Assembly: GCA_944362765.1 (NCBI GenBank)
Contig: CALVTP010000012.1
Coordinates: 1-40,391, forward strand
Reading direction: 5' to 3'
Source: an uncultured Clostridia bacterium
Lineage (GTDB): Bacteria; Bacillota; Clostridia; Christensenellales; DTU072
Length of the DNA stretch: 40,391 nt
Positions 16,435-24,337 of the stretch are shown piece after piece. The notes beneath the pieces are model-generated. The model was given only the letters and a program-made list of their open reading frames with translations. It searched no databases and was not told where the DNA came from. Each line of letters starts with the position of its first letter. Position 1 is the stretch's first letter. Both the position numbers and the translations under genes were made by a program.

Positions 16435-18222
16435 TTACTTTTTAACCTCTTTCTTCTTTTTCTTAACGGCGGCTTTTACAATGAATTTTTTGGTTGCGAC
16501 GTCGAACATCTCTTTTATTTTTTCGGCTTTCGTCTTCTCGGGCGCGGCGGCAATCTTTTCGGGACCGCCTTCGCTTTCTTCGCCGCTTTCGTTTGCCGTC
16601 ATCAACAAGCCGATTTCTTCCTTCTTTGCGCCTCTGCCGTCGACTATACCTGAAATCTTACCCGCGCACAATACCAATATCCTGTCGCAAAGCTCTATCA
16701 ATACGTCCAGGTCTTCGCCGACGTAAATTACCGCGACGCCCTTTTCTTTTTGTTGGTTTAAAAGGTGATAGATGGTGTAAGAGGAGTTTATATCCAAGCC
16801 TCTTACCGGATATGCCGCCATTAAAACGGTAGGGGCGGCGGCTATTTCACGCCCTACCAATACCTTTTGAACGTTGCCGCCCGAAAGCTTTCTGACGGGA
16901 GTCTTTACCCCCGGGGTCACCACTTCGAGATCTTTTACTATGTGTTCGGCAAGTTCTTTCGGATTTTTCCTGTCGACAAACAACGAGTGCCCCTTTTGGT
17001 AGGAGCGAAGCATCATGTTGTCGATAAGATCCATGTTGCCGACCAATCCCATTCCCAATCTGTCCTCGGGAACAAAGGAAAGCCTGACCCCGAGATCTCT
17101 TATCTCAACGGGGGTCTTTTGCATTAAATCTACTTCTTCTCCTTCTTTATTGGGATCGTAGTAGATTATATCTCCGCCGGAAGTCTTCTGAAGCCCGGCA
17201 ATGGCTTCCAACAATTCTCTTTGACCGCTTCCGGCAATACCGGCAATACCTAATATTTCGCCGGAACGTGCCGTAAACGAAACGTTATTCACTACCTTTA
17301 TGCCATCGCGGTTGGTGACAGTCAATTCCTTTACTACCAATCTGTCGACTGGATTTTCCGGTTCGCTTCTTTCGATATTAAGCTCCGTTTTGTGTCCGAC
17401 CATCATGTTGGTCAGTTCCGAGGCGTTGGTTTCCGAAGTCTTCACCGTCGCGATGTGCTCGCCTTTTCTGAGTACCGCCACCCTGTCGGAAATAGCCATC
17501 ACTTCATTTAGTTTGTGGGTTATAATGATAATCGATTTGCCGTCGTCGCGCATGCGGCGTAGTACGGCAAACAATTTATCTATTTCCTGCGGAGTCAAAA
17601 CGGCGGTCGGTTCGTCCAAAATCAGAATATCGGCGCCGCGGTACAATACTTTTATAATCTCGACAGTCTGTTTTTCGGAAACGGACATGTCGTAAATTTT
17701 CTTCTTTAAATCTACCTCAAAACCGTATTTTTTGGCAATCTCTTCTATTTTTTTACCTCTGTTACGATTGAGATAATTGAATTTCAACCGGCTTGAAAAC
17801 CTTTTGAACGGAAGAGCAAACAACTTCAAATTTTGCTTGTTCTTATCTTTTTCTTCCTCTTTAATTTGTTTTTTTTGCTCTTTGAAAGAAGGAAGATTTA
17901 TCTTTTCGCCTAAAATTATGTTGTCTGCTGCGGTAAACACGTCCACCAATTTGAAATGTTGATGGATCATGCCTATTTTTAAAGCAAAGGCATCTTTCGG
18001 TGACCGTATGACAACGGGTTTGCCGTCAACCAGAATTTCTCCGGAGTCGGGAAAGTAAATTCCGCTGATCATGTTCATCAGCGTAGTTTTACCGCTGCCG
18101 TTTTCTCCCAATAACGAAAGAATTTCGCCGCGGTAAAGTTCAATATTTACATTTTTATTTGCGACGACTTCGCCGAAAGTTTTATTGATGTTTTTTAATT
18201 GGAGAGCTATGGATTTATCCAC
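16435..18222 (-). CDS. nupO: Nucleoside ABC transporter, fused double ATPase
   Basis: About 595 aa with two ABC domains, powering uptake through nupP/nupQ. The first domain has Walker A GENGSGKT (39-46), signature DMSVSEKQ and Walker B ILILDEP. The second has LSGGNVQKV and the divergent Walker B region AAYPVRGLD usual for this family. Two oddities are a lysine-rich insert between Walker A and the signature of domain 1, and a lysine-rich C-terminal tail of about 45 residues. GTG at 18222 is preferred to the ATG at 18258, because GGAGG sits 5 bp upstream and the protein then begins at the first strand of the ABC fold. Confidence 0.9.
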   Translation of the reverse strand: MDKSIALQLKNINKTFGEVVANKNVNIELYRGEILSLLGENGSGKTTLMNMISGIYFPDSGEILVDGKPVVIRSPKDAFALKIGMIHQHFKLVDVFTAADNIILGEKINLPSFKEQKKQIKEEEKDKNKQNLKLFALPFKRFSSRLKFNYLNRNRGKKIEEIAKKYGFEVDLKKKIYDMSVSEKQTVEIIKVLYRGADILILDEPTAVLTPQEIDKLFAVLRRMRDDGKSIIIITHKLNEVMAISDRVAVLRKGEHIATVKTSETNASELTNMMVGHKTELNIERSEPENPVDRLVVKELTVTNRDGIKVVNNVSFTARSGEILGIAGIAGSGQRELLEAIAGLQKTSGGDIIYYDPNKEGEEVDLMQKTPVEIRDLGVRLSFVPEDRLGMGLVGNMDLIDNMMLRSYQKGHSLFVDRKNPKELAEHIVKDLEVVTPGVKTPVRKLSGGNVQKVLVGREIAAAPTVLMAAYPVRGLDINSSYTIYHLLNQQKEKGVAVIYVGEDLDVLIELCDRILVLCAGKISGIVDGRGAKKEEIGLLMTANESGEESEGGPEKIAAAPEKTKAEKIKEMFDVATKKFIVKAAVKKKKKEVKK

Positions 18223-18255
18223 TTTTTCCTCCGATAAAATTATATTTAAAAGGTA

Positions 18256-18282
18256 CAAGACGGGGCAAAATGCCCCGTCTTG
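18256..18282 (-). promoter_or_regulatory. Intercistronic hairpin between nupN and nupO
   Basis: Positions 18256-18267 and 18271-18282 form a perfect 12-bp stem with a 3-base loop between the binding-protein and ATPase genes. No T-tract follows, so it more likely protects or processes the mRNA, favouring excess binding protein, than terminates it. Confidence 0.7.
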
Positions 18283-18300
18283 AATATGGTTGAATAATAA

Positions 18301-19599
18301 TTATGCTTGACCGCCTACGTTTCCTATTACGGTTATACCGTCGATGATGAGATCGAAGTAAGGAGCCGAACGATAGAAGCTTTCTTTATATTCGCCGTCA
18401 CTTACGGGATAAGAATCCGGCTTAAAATCGGAACCGTGAACGTCCGCCATCGTTTCTTCGGTAATTTGAGCTCCATTGCAAGTAAACTTCGTTATATCAA
18501 AAACCTTTCTTGTGCCGTTAAGAAGTTCTGCTTTTGCGGTATTGATAGCTTCGGCAGTGCCTTCGGCTGCAGCAGCACCGATCTCGGTTAATTGAACGGA
18601 GTTGGTTTCAATAGTTCCGCACCAGTCAACACGGATAGCCTTTCCTTCGGAAACTCTTCTTATCATATATTCAAAGTAGGGTTCCCAATTTATTTTAGAA
18701 GAAATAATATAGGTAGTCGGGCAGCTTGCCTGAGTGCTTCCGTTGTAAGAAACGTTCGGAATTCCTGCTTGTTCACAAGCGGAAGGAGCACCCATCGAGT
18801 CGGCGTGTTGGCTTATGAGTTTGGCGCCGTTAGCAATAAGTTTATTTGCTCCCTCTCTTTCGGCGGTCTCGTCATACCAGGAATTGGTATAAATAACCTC
18901 CATGGTAACATTCGAAACTATCGATTTTACTCCGAGGTAGAAGGAGGTATATCCGGAGATAACTTCTGCATACGGGAAAGCTCCTACATAGCCTATTTTA
19001 GCATTAGCGGCGGAAACGGCACCGTTTGCGTCACCGTACATTTCTTTCAATTTCATACCTGCGGCGATACCGGCAAGATATCTGCCTTCATATATAGAAG
19101 CAAAAGCATTGTGGAAGTTAGCAACATTTTCATCATAGGCATGAGTTCCGGTAGCATGGCAGAATTGAACATCGGGATATTCTTTTGCAGCCTGCAAAAG
19201 GAAAGTCTCATGACCGAAAGAATCTGCAAAAATAACGTCGCAGCCTGCTTCTGCAAGCTCTGCCGCTGCATTATAGCAAGCCTCTGATTCGGGAATGTTG
19301 GTTCTGAAAAGAACTTGATCCTGAGTAAGACCTAATGCTGCGGTGGCGGCATTTGCTGCGTCGATGAAGTTTTTGTCGTAGGTGCTGTTCTCGTCATGAA
19401 GGAATATAAAACCTACTTTAATGTCACTCATCGCAACCGGAGTATTTACTACTTCATCGCTGGAGTCCTTAAAAATATCCGGATAAGCGGGATTTTCACC
19501 TTTTTTATTTTCGTCGTCCACGCATGCAACGAGGCTTATTGCGGCTACCGCTAAAACAGCGATAATCAGCACTATAGCCAAAACCTTTTTAAGTTTCAT
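18301..19599 (-). CDS. nupN: BMP-family nucleoside-binding lipoprotein
   Basis: A 432-aa surface lipoprotein that captures nucleosides for the ABC importer. The N-terminus is a lipoprotein signal peptide: Lys-rich start, hydrophobic core and lipobox LVAC with the lipid-modified Cys near residue 26. The BMP/PnrA fold is shown by VGFIFLHDENSTYDKNF, DVIFADSFGHE, KIGYVGAFPYAEVISGY and AKLISQHADSMG. GGAGG lies 8 bp before the ATG. It is the first large gene of the operon, and a small ORF plus terminator lie between it and the promoter. Other BMP ligands are possible; the gene set favours nucleosides. Confidence 0.93.
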   Translation of the reverse strand: MKLKKVLAIVLIIAVLAVAAISLVACVDDENKKGENPAYPDIFKDSSDEVVNTPVAMSDIKVGFIFLHDENSTYDKNFIDAANAATAALGLTQDQVLFRTNIPESEACYNAAAELAEAGCDVIFADSFGHETFLLQAAKEYPDVQFCHATGTHAYDENVANFHNAFASIYEGRYLAGIAAGMKLKEMYGDANGAVSAANAKIGYVGAFPYAEVISGYTSFYLGVKSIVSNVTMEVIYTNSWYDETAEREGANKLIANGAKLISQHADSMGAPSACEQAGIPNVSYNGSTQASCPTTYIISSKINWEPYFEYMIRRVSEGKAIRVDWCGTIETNSVQLTEIGAAAAEGTAEAINTAKAELLNGTRKVFDITKFTCNGAQITEETMADVHGSDFKPDSYPVSDGEYKESFYRSAPYFDLIIDGITVIGNVGGQA

Positions 19600-19648
19600 T
19601 GGAATTTACCTCCGTAGTATTTTTTCGGCTTTCGCCGTTATTTACAAC

Positions 19649-19678
19649 AAAAAAACGCCATACTTTCTCGGTATGACG
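19649..19678 (-). terminator. Attenuator-like terminator before nupN
   Basis: Minus-strand stem CGTCATAC/GTATGGCG (19671-19678/19656-19663) with a 7-base loop is followed by seven T. It begins 4 nt after the small-ORF stop and about 50 bp before nupN, with no clear promoter in between. Confidence 0.8.
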
Positions 19679-19681
19679 TCG

Positions 19682-19780
19682 TTATGCGCACTTCTCCGCT
19701 ACTTTTAAAGCGCCGTAAGTCGCCGCGGCGCCGCAAAATAAAAAGAAAGCGGTTATTTTTATGTTCTTTCCGTATTTCAC
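19682..19780 (-). CDS. 32-codon small ORF (leader peptide candidate) upstream of nupN
   Basis: A GTG-start ORF with a GGAGGG ribosome site 6 bp upstream encodes 32 residues: a basic start (KYGKNIK), a hydrophobic stretch (ITAFFLFCGAAATYGAL) and a charged end (KVAEKCA). It lies 37 bp after a good promoter and ends 4 nt before an intrinsic terminator. It may be a leader peptide controlling read-through into the nucleoside importer, or a tiny membrane protein. Its reality rests on the ribosome site and location; I do not recognise the sequence. Confidence 0.5.
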   Translation of the reverse strand: MKYGKNIKITAFFLFCGAAATYGALKVAEKCA

Positions 19781-19823
19781 GGCTCTCCCTCCGCATTATT
19801 TTCCTTTGTCGGAATATGTATAT

Positions 19824-19853
19824 ATTTTATATGATTATATATATTGTTGTCAA
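19824..19853 (-). promoter_or_regulatory. Promoter of the nucleoside importer operon
   Basis: Minus-strand -35 TTGACA (19848-19853, perfect), 18-bp spacer, -10 TAAAAT (19824-19829), in a very AT-rich stretch. Confidence 0.75.
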
Positions 19854-19859
19854 ACGAAT

Positions 19860-20254
19860 TCGGAGTTTATTTTATTTTCCCTCTCTTCCTTATTTTGCCT
19901 TATTTAAAAATCCGTAAAAAGTTGATAATTTGTTTATTTTAAGAGAGTTTTCAGCCTTTAAAAATAAATAAAAACATTACTCGCAGAAAGATTTCTTTTA
20001 ATTGAGTTAAGATTGTTTTTGTCCCTTCGAAAACACCCTTCCCTCTAAATTTTTCTTATATAAGGATTAATTAAATTTAATAATAATAATAAACTCCGTG
20101 GATATGTTGAAAAGTAAATTTGATGTAAAAAAACGATATTGAAACTCAGAAATTAATATAAATAAAAGGCGTTAAATTATTAACATTATAAACGGAGAAA
20201 ATCCACATTTTCCATGTCGGCAAAGTTTTATGTTGATAACCTTACGGGAAGGCT
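19860..20254. other. AT-rich intergenic region
   Basis: About 395 bp between the importer promoter and the acyltransferase stop. I see no ORF with a ribosome site and no convincing terminator hairpin, only homopolymer runs and a short AAT microsatellite near 20080. Confidence 0.6.
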
Positions 20255-21163
20255 TTATATGAAATAAGTTTCACCGGTGACAGCGATGGTAAGAAGCCAT
20301 AAAACTATGACAGCCACCACTTGTATACCTAAGTATATATAGAGCGAATATTTTCCCGGTATTGTAAGAAAACGGTTCCATTTGCCGTCCAATGAAGGCA
20401 GAAGCGACTTTCCGTTCGGATAGAAAAATTGAGCAATTGCGGCGCCGGTCATGAAAAAGGCGAAAAATGGAAGAAGAGGAAAATAGTCCGCCGTCCACCA
20501 GTCGTCGGTAAAGACGAATAAACCGGTTACCGGCGTAGTGTCCGGCATAGTGGCACCGTGGAGTTGAAGATCTATCAAATCGACGTTGAAAAAGTGGTTT
20601 ATTATATATAGAGCTATTGCCGTTAAAAGATAAACCGCGCCTTTTATATAATTAGAACCCTTTACTTTATTTAATAAAGAGGTTAAAAGGGACAGAAAGA
20701 AAAATAAAAGGATACAAAAAGCGAGACAATGAAGAACGCCGAATAATATAAAAACTCCCGAAAAGCCGATGACTTTGTCGATGAGATATGTTATTCCGCT
20801 GACCGCAAGGGCGACTGCCGCAAGCTTTATGCCCCTCAAAAAGTTATTCCTTGAAAAAGCCGTGCAGATACCGGATACGAAAAAGAAAATAAAGACGAAC
20901 ACCGGCCAACCGTACAGGCGAAGGGTGGAATGCCAATAATCCAAGGCAAACTCACCGAAAGCGTTTAAAAAAGAGGAATCGCTGTATTCCCAGCCCCCGA
21001 GATAGAATATGTGACCCACCGAATACATAAAGTGATCCCATACCACCATCAATATAGAAAGACCTCTCAACGCGTCCAATTCCCATGCGCGAGCGCGCCC
21101 CGATTTTTTAGGGCGAACCTTTTTTTCATTTTCGGACACTCTCTTTTCCGTCGTCATAGCCAT
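20255..21163 (-). CDS. Membrane acyltransferase, DUF1624/HGSNAT-like
   Basis: A 302-aa polytopic membrane protein (about 8 hydrophobic segments). The N-terminal motif ELDALRGLSILMVVWDHF, with its membrane-embedded Asp/Arg/His, matches the heparan-alpha-glucosaminide N-acetyltransferase catalytic (DUF1624) family. These proteins are thought to transfer acyl groups across the membrane to sugars. A basic cytoplasmic N-terminus of about 25 residues precedes helix 1. AAGG lies 5 bp before the ATG. It starts just after the unknown membrane gene downstream of serS. Substrate unknown. Confidence 0.85.
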   Translation of the reverse strand: MAMTTEKRVSENEKKVRPKKSGRARAWELDALRGLSILMVVWDHFMYSVGHIFYLGGWEYSDSSFLNAFGEFALDYWHSTLRLYGWPVFVFIFFFVSGICTAFSRNNFLRGIKLAAVALAVSGITYLIDKVIGFSGVFILFGVLHCLAFCILLFFFLSLLTSLLNKVKGSNYIKGAVYLLTAIALYIINHFFNVDLIDLQLHGATMPDTTPVTGLFVFTDDWWTADYFPLLPFFAFFMTGAAIAQFFYPNGKSLLPSLDGKWNRFLTIPGKYSLYIYLGIQVVAVIVLWLLTIAVTGETYFI

Positions 21164-21170
21164 AGATACC

Positions 21171-21917
21171 TTACTTATACTCCGTCCTTTCCAGGCGCTT
21201 GAACTCCCCTTCCACAGAATAGACTTCGAAGCGGTCGGGATAGTCGTATATCAACTTTTCTTCCAAAGAAGACATGTATATTTTAGGTTTTTCGGTTTTA
21301 TTATTATCGATTTTAAGGTATCCGTTTCTTGATTTTCGGGTTCCCGAAGTTTGTTTATTTTGAATATTGTCAGAAACGTTCCTTCTTATCGGCGGCTTTT
21401 CGTAATCCGAAAAAGAAGCCTCTTTTTTTGATATATATCCGACCCGGGAAGAGTTACGGCCGTTGAAATTTTTATTGAAATTATTTTTTTCAGAGGAGCA
21501 ATCGAGGTATTCACGATTAATCCGGGAGAGCTTTTTTACAAGCGGTGTCGACCGGTTAAATTGAGATGACTCCGCGGCATAGACTCTCTTACGGTGAGCG
21601 TTACTTTCCCAGACGGGGTGGCGGTAGCCTATCGAAGCCGCCGCCCCCGCGTTTAAAGTGAAGTTATTCAAAGCTATCGCCGCATTCAATATAATTGTAA
21701 CCGTTCCGCCCGCTATGAACACTCCTTGAAGTTCCCCTTTAAAAGGGTTGTACCCCGCCAAAAAGAGAGCCGCCGTATATAAAAGGTAAGCTATACTCCA
21801 AAGGCTTCCGGAGCGCCACAAGAGTATTCCGAGGCTTTTTAAAACCCCTTTTGCGCCGTTTAAGAAGTATCTTAAAGCAGAGCCGGAAATCTCGGCGAGG
21901 GCGTTAGGCTTGTTCAT
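21171..21917 (-). CDS. Unknown membrane protein with a long basic tail
   Basis: A 248-aa protein I do not recognise. Two or three hydrophobic segments lie in residues 25-100 (IAYLLYTAALFLAG, GVFIAGGTVTIILNAAIAL). About 145 residues of polar, Asn/Lys/Arg/Ser-rich, probably disordered tail follow. The ATG overlaps the serS stop as ATGA, so translation is coupled to serS. It ends 7 bp before the acyltransferase start. Co-expression with translation and secretion genes is seen; function is not inferable. Confidence 0.75.
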   Translation of the reverse strand: MNKPNALAEISGSALRYFLNGAKGVLKSLGILLWRSGSLWSIAYLLYTAALFLAGYNPFKGELQGVFIAGGTVTIILNAAIALNNFTLNAGAAASIGYRHPVWESNAHRKRVYAAESSQFNRSTPLVKKLSRINREYLDCSSEKNNFNKNFNGRNSSRVGYISKKEASFSDYEKPPIRRNVSDNIQNKQTSGTRKSRNGYLKIDNNKTEKPKIYMSSLEEKLIYDYPDRFEVYSVEGEFKRLERTEYK

Positions 21918-23191
21918 TTTTTAAGTTTATCCGTGCCGAGATACTTTCTTAATACCTCGGGGACGGTGACGGAACCGTCGGCGCATTGGAATTGCTCGAC
22001 GATTGCGGGGATGAGTCTGCTGGTAGCAAGCCCGGAGCCGTTCAAAGTATGTACGAATTGCGTTTTTCCCGTTTCCGAGTCGCGGAAGCGGGTGTTGTTC
22101 CTTCTCGCCTGGTAGTCGTTGGCGTTGGAAACGGAAGAGACTTCTTTATAGATACCCATGCTGGGGATCCACACTTCGATGTCGTAGGTTCTTGCCATCG
22201 ACGCCGAACAATCCCCCGCCGCAAGCTTGGAAATACGGAAATGCAATCCCAAGCCTTCCACCAACGCCGCCGCCTTATTTACAAGTTCCTCGAATGCCTC
22301 TCCGGAGTGTTTCGGATGGGCGTATTGTACCATTTCGACTTTGTTGAATTGGTGACCGCGGATCATGCCGCGTTCCTCGCTGCGGTAGCTTCCCGCCTCT
22401 TTCCTGTAACAAGGGGTGTATGCAAACAATTTCAACGGAAGCATGCTTTCGTCCATTATCTCACCTGCGTACATATTGACGAGAGCGGTCTCCGCCGTAG
22501 GCAGCATAAAGCGGTTTTTCTTTCGGTCTTCCCCTTCCAGCCAATAAACTTCGTCGGTGAACTTCGGAAATTGTCCCGCGCCGAAACCCGCCGCATAACC
22601 GAGCTGATGAGGGGGAAGTATGAATTCGTAACCGTCTTTCAGATGGGTGTCGATGAAATAGTTCAAAAGAGCCCACTCCAACCGCGCTCCCATGCCGCGG
22701 TAGATCCAGAATCCGCCCCCCGAAAGCTTGGCGCCGCGTTCGTAATCGATGAGCCCGAGCCCGGTGCAAAGCTCGACATGGTTAAGCGGAGTAAAGTCGA
22801 ATTCGGGCTTTATACCCACCACCTTTATAACGGCGTTGTTTTCCTTGCCGCCTTGTGTCAGATCGTCGTCCGGAAGGTTTGGAAGTGCATACAATATGTC
22901 ATTGATCTTTTCATCAAGTTCGGCAATTTGGGTATCCGTATCGGCTATTTTGTCACCCAATTTACGCATTTCTTCGAATACGGCTTCTACCGGTTCGCCC
23001 GCCTTTTTAAGCTTCGGAATCGAAGCCGAGACGCGGTTTCTTTCGGCTTTCATCTCTTCCGCGCGTTGCTTTAAAGCCTTCCTCTCGGCGTCCGCGTCGA
23101 CGACTTCCTTCAAGTCGACGACCGCTCCTTTTTTTGCCAAAGCCGCTTCGACGTATTTTCTGTCGTTTCTTATTAAATTCAGATCTATCAT
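21914..23191 (-). CDS. serS: Seryl-tRNA synthetase
   Basis: A 425-aa class II synthetase that charges tRNA-Ser. The N-terminal 110 residues form the tRNA-binding coiled coil (RNDRKYVEAALAKKG, then Lys/Glu-rich helices). The catalytic core has motif 2 (YRKEAGSYRSEERGMIRGHQ region), FNKVEMV and motif 3 (LNGSGLATSRLIPAIVEQ). GGAGG lies 7 bp before the ATG. The gap to prfB is only 44 bp and contains no T-box, so expression probably comes from the secA promoter. Confidence 0.97.
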   Translation of the reverse strand: MIDLNLIRNDRKYVEAALAKKGAVVDLKEVVDADAERKALKQRAEEMKAERNRVSASIPKLKKAGEPVEAVFEEMRKLGDKIADTDTQIAELDEKINDILYALPNLPDDDLTQGGKENNAVIKVVGIKPEFDFTPLNHVELCTGLGLIDYERGAKLSGGGFWIYRGMGARLEWALLNYFIDTHLKDGYEFILPPHQLGYAAGFGAGQFPKFTDEVYWLEGEDRKKNRFMLPTAETALVNMYAGEIMDESMLPLKLFAYTPCYRKEAGSYRSEERGMIRGHQFNKVEMVQYAHPKHSGEAFEELVNKAAALVEGLGLHFRISKLAAGDCSASMARTYDIEVWIPSMGIYKEVSSVSNANDYQARRNNTRFRDSETGKTQFVHTLNGSGLATSRLIPAIVEQFQCADGSVTVPEVLRKYLGTDKLKK

Positions 23192-23235
23192 TTTATTTCC
23201 TCCGATGACCGGGTAATTATATTTTTTTTATTTTT

Positions 23236-24336
23236 TCAGGAGTTTGCTTTTACGAGATAGTCGTAAACGAATCCGTCCAGGTCGCCGTCCATCACGCCCG
23301 ATACGTCCGACGTCTCATACCCCGTTCTGTGGTCTTTTACCATCGTGTACGGGCAAAAGACATAGCTGCGGATCTGCGATCCCCACTCTATCTTTTTTAT
23401 CTCCCCTTTCAGCTTCAATGCCTCTTCCGTCTGTTCCCTTTCCTTTAATTCGGCGAGTTTGGCGTACAGCATCTTCATCGCCGTCTCCTTGTTCTGCACC
23501 TGGCTTCTTTCGTTTTGGCACCAGGTGACTATTCCCGTGGGAAGGTGGGTTATCCTGACGGCGGATTCCGTCTTGTTGACGTGCTGCCCGCCCGCTCCCG
23601 ACGAACGGCAGGTGTCGATTTTAAGTTCCTCCGGGCGGACTACAATTTCGTTGTCGTCGATGATTTCAGGCATCACCTCGAGGGAAGCAAAGCTTGTGTG
23701 ACGCCTCTTTCCCGCGTCGAAGGGGCTTATCCTCACCAGACGGTGCACCCCTTTTTCCGCCTTTAAAAAGCCGTAGGCGTTGTCCCCTTTTATTATGAAA
23801 GTGACGCTCTTTACCCCGGCTTCGTCGCCGTCCTGGCGGTCGGTGGTTTCGGTTTCATAGCCTTTGCGTTCGGCGTAGCGAAGATACATCCGGTAAAGCA
23901 TCTCCGCCCAATCCTGCGCTTCGGTGCCGCCCGCCCCGGCGTGGATAGTTAAAATCGCGTTCAACGAATCATATTTTCCGCGTAAAAGGGATTCCAAAAA
24001 CAATGTTTCGGATTCCTGTTCCAGTTCTTTTGTCAGTGAGACTATTTCCGCTTCGAGTTCCGGATCGTTTTCTCCTTCCGCCATGTCGATGAGCTCTTTT
24101 AAGTCCCGGCATTTCTTTTCGAGGATGGTGACTTTCCCGATTTGCTTTTCGACATGAGAAACCCTCATATTGACGACTTTCGCGCGTTCGACGTCCTGCC
24201 AGAAGCCTTCCTCGGCGCGCTCCTTTTCGAGGGAGTTGAGTTCCGACTTCAATTTTTCTATGTCGATGGCGTCCGCCGAGGTTCTGACGGAGGAAGTTAT
24301 GTTCTGAAGTTTGAGGCGCTCTTCGTAGAAGTCCAT
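23236..24336 (-). CDS. prfB: Peptide chain release factor 2, without programmed frameshift
   Basis: This 366-aa protein recognises UGA and UAA and triggers peptide release. SPF (204-206) is the RF2 stop-codon tripeptide and GGQ (249-251, in SGAGGQHVNKTESAVR) catalyses hydrolysis. The frame is continuous from the ATG through the usual frameshift zone near codon 25 (SADAIDIEK), with no in-frame UGA, so autoregulatory frameshifting is absent. It starts 1 bp after the secA stop and precedes serS by 44 bp. Confidence 0.96.
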   Translation of the reverse strand: MDFYEERLKLQNITSSVRTSADAIDIEKLKSELNSLEKERAEEGFWQDVERAKVVNMRVSHVEKQIGKVTILEKKCRDLKELIDMAEGENDPELEAEIVSLTKELEQESETLFLESLLRGKYDSLNAILTIHAGAGGTEAQDWAEMLYRMYLRYAERKGYETETTDRQDGDEAGVKSVTFIIKGDNAYGFLKAEKGVHRLVRISPFDAGKRRHTSFASLEVMPEIIDDNEIVVRPEELKIDTCRSSGAGGQHVNKTESAVRITHLPTGIVTWCQNERSQVQNKETAMKMLYAKLAELKEREQTEEALKLKGEIKKIEWGSQIRSYVFCPYTMVKDHRTGYETSDVSGVMDGDLDGFVYDYLVKANS

Positions 24337-24337
24337 A

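Noticed and set aside
23192..23235. T-box upstream of serS
   Set aside because: The gap is only 44 bp and has no T-box motif or terminator.
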